A DNA stretch of 64,000 nucleotides from Pseudanabaena sp. (GCA_003249035.1 QBMK01000002.1:189588-253587); one strand, 5' to 3'; counted from the stretch's first letter, positions 17,104 through 26,463 are shown. Numbers and translations: made by a program. Notes: generated by a model not told the origin, from the sequence alone.

Positions 17104-18747
17104 CTAATCCAGAATGGCCGCGTTTCCACTGGTGCGAAGCTCCCAGGAGACACCCTCCAGATTGGGCAGTTCGCGACCGTTGTCCTGACCGATCTCATCC
17201 TCGATCAGGGCGTTGAGTTTGGCGTTCATCGTTGTCACAAGTTCCATGTTCTCGCCCTGTGTCATGGCTAGATTCTGCATTTCATTAGGGTCATTCTGGA
17301 GATCGAATAGTTCGACATCATTGTACTTGTATAGGTCTTCGATCGACTTCGGGGTATTGTGCTGCAAGGGAGCAAAATAGCGCGTGAATTTGTACCTACC
17401 ATCGACAATGGTTCTTAAACTTCCTCGCTTTGTTAGGTTCGGCTTGCCGCCGCCCTTGAGAGCTTCAGAAAATTCCATCCCTCCCTCCATGAGCTTCGCC
17501 GAGTTTGCCAAAGGATCGCTGTCGACCATCGCAAGCCCACTGTATGTAAATAGTGCCCCGTCACGGAGGTCATTCGTCTTCGCCGCAGATGGGTTTGCGA
17601 GCAGTTTTGTCATATCCTTGCCGGGCAGATCTCGACCGGCGAATTCGGAAACCTGTCCAACACTAGCCCCCGCCATTGAGAGAAGCGTCGGAGCAATATC
17701 TATATGGCTTGTCAGAGCTTCACAGTTCTGACCGCCTTTTACATCCGGATGCACGATCATCAATGGCAAGTGGATGCACTCTTCATAGGGCGTTGGACCT
17801 TTGCCGCGCATTCCGCCGTGAGCGCCGCCCATTTCGCCATGATCCGAAGTAAAGACTATGATCGTGCGATCGCTTAGTCTCAGATCGTCTAGCTCCTTGA
17901 GGATGGACAGAATTTGCAGATCAACTCCGCGAATGCTATTCAGATAAAAATTATTAAGCCGCAGCCACCGCTCGGCATCGGGGCGAATCTGCCCGAGGTA
18001 GTAATCCCAAGCTTTCACATATTCGAGATGGGTACCCGGACGTCCGGGCTCGGTGAGAGACTGCTTCAGGCTCACCGGCACCTCGATATCCCATTCCTTC
18101 TTATAGAACTCGTGATCTGGGGCACGGACAGCCTTTGCCATTAGGCGCCCGTTATCCTGAGTGTTCTCGCCAGGGGCATCCGTATTGAAATACATCACGT
18201 CGTGCGGATTGACTAAGCTTACAGTCAACGCCCATGGCTTGCCATCGTCGGTCAAAGGACGGCCACGTCTCCGCAGCCAAGTAATAGCGCTTTGGGCGAT
18301 CAGTCCGTCGAATTCATACCCGCCTAGCTGATGCCCAACGAGGTCGCCTGGTGAATTGTAGTCGGCAAAGCCATACTTTTCCATTTCGGGAGTCAGGAAG
18401 CCAGTGGGCTGTTCCTGATCAAACGAACGAGTCAGGTGCCATTTGCCTTTGTATGCGGTGTAGTAGTCAGCTTTCCTGAGCATATGACCGATCGTCGGGA
18501 TGTCGGTCGATAGGTCTGTAACCCATGGAAGATCCAGATTCTCATACATTCCAGTGTTGGCTGTTTGGAGCCCTGTCATGAGCACAGACCTAGAAGAAGT
18601 ACATTGTGTGGCAGGACAGTAGTGTTTATGGAAGTTCACTCCTGTTTCTTGAAGCCTTTCGATGCCGGGAAGCGAGAAACCAGTCGGCCATTTCTTGAAG
18701 TAGGCTTGCTGGTCGGTGAAAATGAACAGGATATTTAAATGTTTCAT
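17104..18747 (-). CDS. Cytosolic sulfatase with variant CTSSR motif
   Basis: 547 residues, no signal peptide. The N-terminus ILFIFTDQQAY carries the single-Asp TDQQ variant common in choline-sulfatase-like members. The formylglycine site is Cys49 in CTSSR, where Ser replaces the usual Pro or Ala. KGKWHL and FTSDHGEMGGAHG supply further active-site residues. It hydrolyses a sulfate ester or a related phosphate/phosphonate ester; the substrate is unknown. The Ser variant may affect recognition by FGE. It is followed downstream by a hairpin. The family is certain, the specificity open. Confidence 0.9.
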   Translation of the reverse strand: MKHLNILFIFTDQQAYFKKWPTGFSLPGIERLQETGVNFHKHYCPATQCTSSRSVLMTGLQTANTGMYENLDLPWVTDLSTDIPTIGHMLRKADYYTAYKGKWHLTRSFDQEQPTGFLTPEMEKYGFADYNSPGDLVGHQLGGYEFDGLIAQSAITWLRRRGRPLTDDGKPWALTVSLVNPHDVMYFNTDAPGENTQDNGRLMAKAVRAPDHEFYKKEWDIEVPVSLKQSLTEPGRPGTHLEYVKAWDYYLGQIRPDAERWLRLNNFYLNSIRGVDLQILSILKELDDLRLSDRTIIVFTSDHGEMGGAHGGMRGKGPTPYEECIHLPLMIVHPDVKGGQNCEALTSHIDIAPTLLSMAGASVGQVSEFAGRDLPGKDMTKLLANPSAAKTNDLRDGALFTYSGLAMVDSDPLANSAKLMEGGMEFSEALKGGGKPNLTKRGSLRTIVDGRYKFTRYFAPLQHNTPKSIEDLYKYNDVELFDLQNDPNEMQNLAMTQGENMELVTTMNAKLNALIEDEIGQDNGRELPNLEGVSWELRTSGNAAILD

Positions 18748-18939
18748 GTTTATCTGAAATTAATCTTTTCAAGGTGACTAGTGAATTTCCTGTAATTGCT
18801 CAACTCAGAGGAAATGGGAATTTAGCCGATTTAGTGTGACAGGAATCGACTAAAAAGCACCTAAACTATGATTTTTAATAAAAAAATAAAAATCAGGTAA
18901 AAACAATCCTCAAGCCATCGATCCTACTAGGTTGGGCAA

Positions 18940-19578
18940 TTAGCGTGCTGGACCGCCGTAACCACCGTAAACACCTACCCCACGGGTACCGACACCAACG
19001 CCATGATAGCCAGGTCCAACACCACCGCCGACACCGACCCAATCAATGAATATCGTTGTTTTACCACCGTTCTTGGGCATAGTTCCATCGATGAGTTTGT
19101 AGGTATAAATTAGATCTTTACCTGCAACCACTGGCTTACTAATCTCTACGACCACAAGGGTGTTCTTCTTTTGTCCTGGCTCGTTGATGGAGAGAGTTGC
19201 ATTGGGAGGATCGGCGGCAAAGCTGTCGGGATTTGATCCCGCTTTCCAGCTTTCAAGATAGACATTCATGGGGATATTTCCCGCAACCCGATCGGGGCGA
19301 TCGGAAAAGTACAGAGTTTGCGAACCCACGTTGACCAATCGAATCGTTTTCTTTGCAGTGTCTACCTTTATGTCATCCGAAATCTGCACAAACATGAGTT
19401 CCAGTTTCTCTGAGGAAGTTTTAGACTGAGGGGAAGTGGCAGGCTTAGACTGACTAGTTGGTGATTTAGTAGTTGAAGTTTGAGCATACCCTGCGTTCGC
19501 CAGCAAAACTGTCGCCGAAAATAGCAGCATTGAGAGGAAGTAGGTTTTGAAATTTCTAGGTTGTTTTGAGGATTTCAT
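18940..19578 (-). CDS. Exported protein, DRPxRVAG family, copy 2
   Basis: Paralogue of the protein at 8105-8727. A signal peptide (TYFLSMLLFSATVLLANAG, cleavage near GYAQ) is followed by a Thr/Ser/Lys linker. The shared domain then carries EKLELMFVQ, YFSDRPDRVAG, a Trp region, DPPNATLSI and IFIDWVG. The C-terminal 30 residues are Gly-rich with repeated GVGxxGVG-like units, not Tyr/Pro-rich as in copy 1. AAGGAG eight bases before the ATG fixes the start. It sits between the CTSSR sulfatase and the 791-residue sulfatase. No known function; envelope association is inferred. Confidence 0.8.
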   Translation of the reverse strand: MKSSKQPRNFKTYFLSMLLFSATVLLANAGYAQTSTTKSPTSQSKPATSPQSKTSSEKLELMFVQISDDIKVDTAKKTIRLVNVGSQTLYFSDRPDRVAGNIPMNVYLESWKAGSNPDSFAADPPNATLSINEPGQKKNTLVVVEISKPVVAGKDLIYTYKLIDGTMPKNGGKTTIFIDWVGVGGGVGPGYHGVGVGTRGVGVYGGYGGPAR

Positions 19579-19750
19579 ATTTGATTCTCCTTAGGAGTTG
19601 CTAATGACTATTAAAGATTTGTGTTGGCTTATGAATCTCCAAGACTCCTTTCTGACAATAAGCAGGCTGGAGCTTTTAATACGAAGATGAGAAGAAAATT
19701 TTACAACTCAGGAAACACAGCTATTAATCTTAGCAAAAATATCTTTGATA

Positions 19751-19851
19751 TACCAAAACACCAAATGGCTACGCCATTTGGTGTTTTTAAAACCCTTACT
19801 GGATTTGGTTTTTAATTCACAAAAGTGTGGCAACACTTTTGTGAATTGGTA
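19751..19851. repeat. 101-bp two-hairpin repeat, family A
   Basis: It begins TACCAA and ends TTGGTA. Hairpin 1 is AACACCAAATGG with its inverse, the core is AAAACCCTTACTGGATTTGG, and hairpin 2 is AATTCACAAAAGTGT with its inverse. Length matches the copies at 56906-57006 and 61379-61479. It occupies the spacer 19579-19948; a short frame through it (19621-19815) is not a gene. Confidence 0.9.
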
Positions 19852-19899
19852 TTACATAGGATTAGGTAAATAGCTAAGCAAAATTAAATTGAAAATCTC

Positions 19900-19938
19900 A
19901 AAATCTGCACCGCCTGCGCAACGAGCAGTGCAGATTTT
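19900..19938 (-). terminator. Hairpin 3' of 791-residue sulfatase gene
   Basis: AAAATCTGCAC pairs with GTGCAGATTTT 11 bases past the stop at 19949. It resembles the hairpin at 39259-39301 (AAAATCTGTACCGCC). Confidence 0.6.
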
Positions 19939-19948
19939 GGAAATTTGC

Positions 19949-22324
19949 CTACTGCCGCGCCATTGCAAGCTGCATAGCCAAAGCAGGATCGACTAGGTGA
20001 TCTGAGCTTTCGGCATCCTCAGCGATCGCAAGCTGAACGCCCTTGACTCGACCGTTAAAGGCATTGCCGCGCGAGCCGTAGTCTTCCGAAACGGGAGCAC
20101 CGGAATCTTCACCCACGTCACAGCCGTCGTCGGCAGAGAAGACACTGGCAAGCGTGGCAGCAACTTCTCCCTCACCGACTTTTTGACCGTCGGTGTAAAG
20201 GGTCACCTTGCCGCCCTTCCCCAATCCGCCGCCAGCATAGGCAAACTCCATCCGTACTTGATGCTCACCTGCGGGAATCGGTGTAGTCGCCTCGACATAG
20301 AAGTGTTTAAATCCGCCCCAGTTGTAGCAGTACTTCAACTTGCCATCCTTGGCGTAAAGGCTCCAGCCACCAATGTTTGCACCCTGAGAAATGATCACGC
20401 CCTCAGCACCATTTTCTGGTACCACGATTTCGGCGGTGACCGAGTGTGACTTATTCTTGATGTTCAGCACGCAGTTTTCCGACAGGCGACCCATGCTCCC
20501 GAATAGGATCTGGCTATTACCCTTAATCAGCACTGGACGGCCAGCAGTGTCCGGATTAAACTTCTCAATCATTCGGTCGTCTAGTGGAAGTACCTTGTAG
20601 CGAGTTGCCTCGATCAACCAGAGTCGCTGAAGCTTGTGTAGCTTCTCTGGCATCTCTTTTGACAGGTCTTTCGACTGACTCCAGTCTTTGGTTGTATCGT
20701 AAAGCTCCCAGACATCATCATCGAATGCGGGCACTTTTGCCGTCAATGCAGCCCATGGAGTTCGATGCTTTGTCACAGCAGTCCAGCCCTTATGATAGAT
20801 GCCACGATTGCCGAACATCTCAAAGTACTGCGTCTCGTGCTGCTCGGCAGCAGCAGCGTCGTTAAATGAGTAGAGCATACTCACTCCCTCGATCGGATCT
20901 TGATGTACGCCGTTTACTGAGACAGGCTCTGGCAAACCCGCCGCCTCAAGAATAGTTGGTGCCACGTCGATCACATGTGTGAACTGGGAGCGGATCTCGC
21001 CCTTGCTCTTGATGCCGTTCGGCCAGTGAACGATCGTGCCGTTGCGCGTGCCGCCAAAGTGGGACGCAACTTGCTTAGTCCATTGGTAGGGCGCGTTCAT
21101 TGCATGTGCCCAGCCCACTGCATAGTGGTTGTAAGACTCTGGTCCACCGAGCTTATCGAGTCGTGCTGATAAGTACTCGGGTGTTTCTAATGCCTGAAGA
21201 CCGTTGAAGTAGCTCATCTCATTGAAGCAGCCGTTGATGCCTCCCTCTGCAGAAGCTCCGTTGTCGCCGATGATGTAATAGATAAGGGTGTCGTCGAGAA
21301 TTCCCAATTTCTCTATTCCGTCGATCATACGCCCAACGTTGTGATCAGTATACTCCATAAAGCCTGCGTAAACTTCCATTTCACGACGCAGAAATGGTTT
21401 GAAATCCTCTGGCATATCGTCCCAAGCTGGAACTTCTTCATGACGTGCAGTAAGTTCGCAATCCGCAGGAATAACGCCAAGTTCCTTTTGTCGAGCTAAG
21501 GTCTCTTCGCGCAGCTTGTCCCAGCCGGCATCAAATTTGCCTTTGTACTTGTCAGCCCATTCCTCTGGTACGTGGTGAGGGGCATGGGTTGCCCCGGGGG
21601 CAAAGTATACAAAGAAAGGTTTGTCCGGAGCCAGTGCCTTTTGCTGCCCTATCCATGACATAGCCTTTTCGGTCATGTCATCCATCAGGTGGTAGCCCTC
21701 TTCGGGTGTCTTATCTGGCTCAACTGGCGAGGTGCCCTCATAAAGTGATGGATACCACTGGTTTGCTTCGCCGCCAACAAACCCGTAGAAATACTCGAAG
21801 CCACCGCCGCCCGTCGGCCAAGCATCAAAAGGACCGACCGCACTTGTTTCCCAGACGGGCACTTCATGGCACTTCCCAAACTGTGCTGTGGAATAACCGT
21901 TGAGCTTCAGCGTTTTTGCTAGCGGCGACATGGAGTTTGGCAGCACTGAGCAGTAGCCCGGTGCTCCAGTGGCGATCTCGGTGATGCCACCCATGCCAGC
22001 CGAGTGGTGGTTGCGCCCAGTTAGCAGCGCCTGCCGCGTCGGTGAGCAAAGGGCGGTGGTGTGAAAACGGTTGAATTTTAATCCGTTTGCTGCCAGCTTC
22101 TCTGCTGCTGGTGTCTGGCAGGGTCCACCAAAGGCGCTTGAGGAGCCAAAACCAGCATCGTCAATAAGGACGATCAGCACGTTGGGTGCCCCCTTAGGCG
22201 GGCGCAACTGCTCGATCGGTGGAAACTTGGTGTCCGGATCCTTAGCGTCGTAGGTGATTAGTCTAGGGCGTGACGTATTCGGCATCGGAAGATGGAAACG
22301 GTTCTTCTTGTCTTGTCCGCTCAT
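19949..22324 (-). CDS. Large AtsA-type arylsulfatase, cytosolic (copy 1)
   Basis: 791 residues, the usual size of AtsA-type arylsulfatases. There is no signal peptide. The catalytic domain spans about 45-560: Asp55-Asp56 for the metal, Cys93 in CSPTR as the formylglycine precursor, and GDNGASAEGG for further metal and base residues. The C-terminal 170 residues form a beta-rich module (GVIISQGANIGGWSLYAKDG) found in this subfamily. It cleaves aryl or alkyl sulfate esters, so it may release sulfate for assimilation. AAGGAG seven bases before the ATG supports the start. It lies 207 bases from its paralogue at 22532 on the same strand. Confidence 0.93.
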   Translation of the reverse strand: MSGQDKKNRFHLPMPNTSRPRLITYDAKDPDTKFPPIEQLRPPKGAPNVLIVLIDDAGFGSSSAFGGPCQTPAAEKLAANGLKFNRFHTTALCSPTRQALLTGRNHHSAGMGGITEIATGAPGYCSVLPNSMSPLAKTLKLNGYSTAQFGKCHEVPVWETSAVGPFDAWPTGGGGFEYFYGFVGGEANQWYPSLYEGTSPVEPDKTPEEGYHLMDDMTEKAMSWIGQQKALAPDKPFFVYFAPGATHAPHHVPEEWADKYKGKFDAGWDKLREETLARQKELGVIPADCELTARHEEVPAWDDMPEDFKPFLRREMEVYAGFMEYTDHNVGRMIDGIEKLGILDDTLIYYIIGDNGASAEGGINGCFNEMSYFNGLQALETPEYLSARLDKLGGPESYNHYAVGWAHAMNAPYQWTKQVASHFGGTRNGTIVHWPNGIKSKGEIRSQFTHVIDVAPTILEAAGLPEPVSVNGVHQDPIEGVSMLYSFNDAAAAEQHETQYFEMFGNRGIYHKGWTAVTKHRTPWAALTAKVPAFDDDVWELYDTTKDWSQSKDLSKEMPEKLHKLQRLWLIEATRYKVLPLDDRMIEKFNPDTAGRPVLIKGNSQILFGSMGRLSENCVLNIKNKSHSVTAEIVVPENGAEGVIISQGANIGGWSLYAKDGKLKYCYNWGGFKHFYVEATTPIPAGEHQVRMEFAYAGGGLGKGGKVTLYTDGQKVGEGEVAATLASVFSADDGCDVGEDSGAPVSEDYGSRGNAFNGRVKGVQLAIAEDAESSDHLVDPALAMQLAMARQ

Positions 22325-22384
22325 ATTGTCTCTCCTTAATTTGACGAGTTCGTCTACTGATTAGCTTATATATTAAGATTTAAG

Positions 22385-22399
22385 CAATGTAATACATTG
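22385..22399. promoter_or_regulatory. Candidate operator dyad upstream of sulfatase
   Basis: CAATGTAATACATTG is a perfect dyad around one base. It lies 61-75 bases upstream of the sulfatase ATG at 22324, with TA-rich -10-like sequence between. This is a plausible repressor or activator site; no regulator is encoded nearby. Confidence 0.35.
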
Positions 22400-22531
22400 T
22401 AATCAATAGATATTAAGGGCAAAATTTATCTTTATTAATCTTTAGGATCTATATCGCTAGATTATTCGCTTTATTGCGGCAGAAGGAACTTAACGATCGC
22501 ACCTTATTATCAGCGCGATCGCACATTAGTT

Positions 22532-24883
22532 TTACTGCCTTGCCATCACGATCCGCATTTCTGCTTCCGAATCCTGAATCAAGTCACCGCTTACATCAAA
22601 TTTAACGGTGTAAATCTTGCCAGTAAACGCGAATATACCGCTATATTCTTCAGTTACAGGCGAACCAAGGTCAACCCCGATCGCAATCCCACAAGCAAGC
22701 CCGAACATGATCGGACTAGTTACAGGCATCTCCACCTGACCGACTAATTTACCGTCAATATAGAGTTGCCCTCGACCAGCAGCTCCCTTGCCTTTGAGGA
22801 TTTCTGGTTCGCCAGTCTTCTCAAACTCATAGCGCAATTGGTGACGACCCTCTGGCACAGATACATTGGACTCAAGATAATAGAAAGTGCGAGCCACATA
22901 GTTATAGGTGTAGCGCAATTTGCCATCCTTGACAAAGAAACTATAACCACCATCAATACCACCTTGGGAAATCAATACGCCCTCATCGCCTGATTTGAAA
23001 TCGACATCGGCGGTGATACTGTAGGAACGGTTGAGGATAACCGCTCCAGCATTGAATGGTACTTCCTGAGTATTTGGATAGTAGGTATAGCTGGTGCGAG
23101 GCAGGGCGATCGTCGGCCGTTCATCGCCAAATCGTTGTGTGCCTCGTCCATCCACTGGCAAGACGTTATATTTACCTGCTTCCACATACCACTGAGCAAT
23201 CATTTCGATCAGTCGAGATCGGTTCTCGGCGGCAACATTGTGATTTTCGGCAAAGTCTTCATCCACATGATAAAGCTCCCATTTGGTAGCATCCAATTCC
23301 GTTAATTTCTCCGCCGAAATTGGCATTCCAAAACCCTGTCCCGCTTCCGTAAAAGAAGGACCTGGCCAAGGACATACCGCACGCCAACCATTGTGATAGA
23401 TCGAGCGATGCCCCAACATTTCAAAGTATTGGGTGATATGGTTACCAGTTGCTTCAGCATTTTTCAACGTATGCGCGAAGCTTACACCCTCAATCGGCGC
23501 TTGAGTTACGCCCTTGACGCTCTCTGGCGGCTCTAGCCCAAGCAGATCTAGCACCGTCGGAACCATATCGATCGCATGGGCATACTGAGTGCGGACTTCT
23601 CCTTTTATCTCAATCCCATTCGGCCAATGGACAATAAACGGATCGCTAATACCGCCGCGATAGGTTTCGCGCTTCCAGCGACGGAAGGGAGTATTGCCAG
23701 CCCAAGTCCAACCCCAAGGATAGTGGTTGAAATATTTGGGCCCACCCAATTCATCAATTGCGGCGAGATTTTCTTCCAATGATTCTGGGACGTAGTTAAA
23801 GAACAGGTTTTCGTTGACCGAACCCGTAGGACCGCCTTCAGAACTTGCCCCATTGTCTGAAATCACCATAATCAAGGTGTTATCGAACTGGTCAATGCTC
23901 TTTAAGAAGTCCAATAAACGACCAATGTGATAATCAGTATGGCTCAAGAAACCAGCAAACACCTCCATCATTCGCGCATAGAGTTTTTTCTCTTCTGCCG
24001 AACAATCATCCCAAGGCTTCACATCAGGATCGTGACGGGATAGTGCCGCCTCTGGCGGCACAATTCCCAATTCCTTTTGACGCGCAAAGGTATATTCGCG
24101 ATAAGCATCCCAACCACCATCAAATTTACCCTTATACTTGTCAGCCCATTCTTTAGGAACATGATGTGGTGCGTGCATTGCACCTGTGCAGAAGTACATA
24201 AAGAATGGCTTGGTGTCCGCAACCTGTTTAGCATCAGCAATAAAGGAAATCGCCTTATCTACCAAATCTTCGGTCAAGTGATAGCCTTCTTCAGGAGTCT
24301 TTTCGGGCTCGACGCGGTGGTTGTCATAGGTAAGATCTGGATAGTATTGGTGAGTATCGCCTCCCATAAAGCCGTAATAACGCTCAAAACCTCGTCCCAA
24401 TGGCCAGCGCTCGTAAGGACCCGCCGCCGATATCTGATCGGCTGGGGTCAAGTGCCATTTACCGACTGCGTAGGTGTTATATCCCTGTTGCAGCAGCATT
24501 TCTGACAAAAAGCCATTCTCAAAGGGAATGTTGCCGTTAGCTCCGGGGAAACCCGTCGAGCCTTCGGTGATACAGGACATGGCGTTGGAATGGTGGTTGC
24601 GTCCAGTCAAAATGCAACTTCGGGTTGGCGAGCACAAAGCAGTTGTGTGCATATTGCTGTAGCGTATTCCATTGGCAGCTAGGCTATCGAGAACGGGCGT
24701 TTCAATCGGACTGCCGTAGCACCCCAGTTGCCCGAAGCCAGTATCATCAAGTACAATGAACAAGACGTTGGGTGCGTCTTCTTTAGCTCGTAATGGTTTC
24801 GGCCATGCAGGGCTAGATTGATCGACAGTTCGACCAATCACGCCATTGAAAGCTGTGCCGGGTTTATATTCTCGCAATGTCAT
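22532..24883 (-). CDS. Large AtsA-type arylsulfatase, cytosolic (copy 2)
   Basis: 783 residues, clearly related to the 791-residue neighbour along its whole length but well diverged, so an old duplication or separate arrival. No signal peptide. Asp46-Asp47 bind metal, Cys84 in CSPTR becomes formylglycine, and SDNGASSEGG matches the second metal region. The C-terminal beta module (about 620-770) includes GVLISQGGIDGGYSFFVKDG. The upstream AAGG before the ATG is modest. The second FGE gene lies about 410 bases upstream on the same strand, behind two MITE-like elements, and lacks a signal peptide, so it probably matures this enzyme in the cytosol. Confidence 0.93.
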   Translation of the reverse strand: MTLREYKPGTAFNGVIGRTVDQSSPAWPKPLRAKEDAPNVLFIVLDDTGFGQLGCYGSPIETPVLDSLAANGIRYSNMHTTALCSPTRSCILTGRNHHSNAMSCITEGSTGFPGANGNIPFENGFLSEMLLQQGYNTYAVGKWHLTPADQISAAGPYERWPLGRGFERYYGFMGGDTHQYYPDLTYDNHRVEPEKTPEEGYHLTEDLVDKAISFIADAKQVADTKPFFMYFCTGAMHAPHHVPKEWADKYKGKFDGGWDAYREYTFARQKELGIVPPEAALSRHDPDVKPWDDCSAEEKKLYARMMEVFAGFLSHTDYHIGRLLDFLKSIDQFDNTLIMVISDNGASSEGGPTGSVNENLFFNYVPESLEENLAAIDELGGPKYFNHYPWGWTWAGNTPFRRWKRETYRGGISDPFIVHWPNGIEIKGEVRTQYAHAIDMVPTVLDLLGLEPPESVKGVTQAPIEGVSFAHTLKNAEATGNHITQYFEMLGHRSIYHNGWRAVCPWPGPSFTEAGQGFGMPISAEKLTELDATKWELYHVDEDFAENHNVAAENRSRLIEMIAQWYVEAGKYNVLPVDGRGTQRFGDERPTIALPRTSYTYYPNTQEVPFNAGAVILNRSYSITADVDFKSGDEGVLISQGGIDGGYSFFVKDGKLRYTYNYVARTFYYLESNVSVPEGRHQLRYEFEKTGEPEILKGKGAAGRGQLYIDGKLVGQVEMPVTSPIMFGLACGIAIGVDLGSPVTEEYSGIFAFTGKIYTVKFDVSGDLIQDSEAEMRIVMARQ

Positions 24884-25013
24884 AATATTTGAACCTTATA
24901 GCTTTTAATGAAGATACTAATTTTCGATCTTTTTTTAGCGATCTTCTCTTCAATTTTAGGCTGGGGGAAAAGCATTAAAACATTATGATTACAAATCTTT
25001 TCTTTGAAAATTT

Positions 25014-25149
25014 AGAGCGTGTTTGAGAAGTCAATACTTGCGAAATGCTCTTGCCTTCTAAATCTCCCAATTCTGGGGGGCTTGAATCTGGTTCCCCCAG
25101 AATTGGGGGTCTGGGGGGGCAGAAACAAAACTTCTCAAACAATCTCTTA
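25014..25149. mobile_element. MITE-like element with IS5-type ends
   Basis: The inverted ends read AGAGCGTGTTTGAGAAGT at left and, inverted, AGAGATTGTTTGAGAAGT at right. The left end differs at one base from the end left by the IS5-family remnant at 61805-61824. The interior holds an inverted pair (CCCAATTCTGGGGG with CCCCCAGAATTGGG) and no gene. It was probably mobilised by that IS family. Confidence 0.75.
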
Positions 25150-25289
25150 GAAACCATTTAAGAATTACTTTTTGCGTTCAAAAGCCCTAAGAGATCCCCC
25201 TCAATCCCCCTTAAAAAGGGGGAAGAATTTAATTCTCCCCCCTTTTTAAGGAGGGCTGGGGGGATCTAGACAATTCTTAAATGTTTTCT
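25149..25289. repeat. MITE-like element, family B, copy 2
   Basis: It has the same ends as 15931-16039 (AGAAACCATTTAAG with CTTAAATGTTTTCT), with an extra CCCCCTTAAAAAGGGGG hairpin inside. It abuts the preceding element with no spacer. Together they fill most of the 414-base gap 24884-25297. Confidence 0.8.
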
Positions 25290-25297
25290 TATGGCTA

Positions 25298-26305
25298 TTA
25301 ATTTTCTGATTCCTGTAGCTGAGAATCGACTCGCACCACACATCGAAATCCCACATGACTCATCCCAGTATCCACCATTTGAGGACGGCGTGCCGAGGGA
25401 CGATAGCGCTCGCAATACTCAGGCGAACAGAGATAAGAACCTCCCTTCACTACTTTACGCGGGACTGGGAACTTTGGTTGAGATGGATCGTAGCTATTTT
25501 CCATCGAACCACCGCGAGGATTGTTTGGGATGCAGCAGGGCTTGTCCGCATCTTCAGGATGCTGGGATGTATACCAATCACAAGTCCATTCCCACGCATT
25601 CCCTGTCATATCGTACAGTCCATAACCATTAGGCGGATAAGAACCAACAGCTTCAGGAGAAGGAGGATGAGATTTGAGATATTTCCAAGGGAACTCTCCT
25701 TGCCAAGTATTTGCCATGCGTTTGCCTTGCACCAAAACTTCATTCCCCCAAGCAAAAACGGCGTTTTCTAGTCCACCTCGCGCCGCAAATTCCCATTCTG
25801 CTTCCGTTGGTAAGGCTTTGCCAGCCCATTGAGCATAGGCTTCCGCATCTTCATAGGCAATATGAACAACGGGCAACTTCTGTTTCTGTTTGATCGAACT
25901 GCCCACACCCTCAGGTCGTCGCCAACAAGCACCAGGAATCCAATTCCACCATAGGTTCATTTTCTTGAGATCGACTGGGCCCTCAGTCATGTGAAAAACC
26001 AGCGAGCCCGGCACTAGATTTTCGGGCGGCGCACCGGGATAGTCAGCAGGATTGAGCGGACGTTCGGCAACAGTCACATAACCAGTTTCTTTGACAAACT
26101 TTTGAAACTGCTGGTTGGTAACTTGATATTTATCCATCCAAAAACCATCGACGGTAACTCGATGCAAGGGTTTTTCTTCGGCATAGAAGTCATTCGATCC
26201 CATGCCAAAAGTGCCGCCAGCAATCCAAACCATATCAGGTTTTGGTGGTCTACCCGATCGCTTAGGCTGGGATGAAGAATTTGGTAATGTTGACGATCGC
26301 ACCAT
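25298..26305 (-). CDS. Formylglycine-generating enzyme without signal peptide
   Basis: 335 residues, FGE fold from about residue 25 (MVWIAGGTFGMGSNDFYAEE). Landmarks are LPTEAEWEFAARGG, GLYDMTGNAWEWT and the catalytic pair in LCSPEYC, Cys293 and Cys298, which bind copper and activate oxygen. The N-terminus is polar and Pro/Lys-rich with no export signal, in contrast to the FGE at 11489-12550. The cytosolic sulfatases downstream on the same strand are its likely clients. The two FGEs share the same architecture and most core motifs but not their N-termini. Confidence 0.92.
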   Translation of the reverse strand: MVRSSTLPNSSSQPKRSGRPPKPDMVWIAGGTFGMGSNDFYAEEKPLHRVTVDGFWMDKYQVTNQQFQKFVKETGYVTVAERPLNPADYPGAPPENLVPGSLVFHMTEGPVDLKKMNLWWNWIPGACWRRPEGVGSSIKQKQKLPVVHIAYEDAEAYAQWAGKALPTEAEWEFAARGGLENAVFAWGNEVLVQGKRMANTWQGEFPWKYLKSHPPSPEAVGSYPPNGYGLYDMTGNAWEWTCDWYTSQHPEDADKPCCIPNNPRGGSMENSYDPSQPKFPVPRKVVKGGSYLCSPEYCERYRPSARRPQMVDTGMSHVGFRCVVRVDSQLQESEN

Positions 26306-26463
26306 GGTTAATTTCCAGCAGGTTTACTTACAAAACTAAAGATTACTTTAAAATCATCTTTCATACTCACGACTTGCCAAATTTCCACAATCAAAAATTG
26401 GTCTACGACCGATTTGCAGTTCTAAATTTAAGGGTTTATCCATCATCTCGGTATTAGAAAAAT

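Noticed and set aside
19621-19815. 64-residue plus-strand frame
   Set aside because: Mostly the 101-bp repeat at 19751; no homology features.
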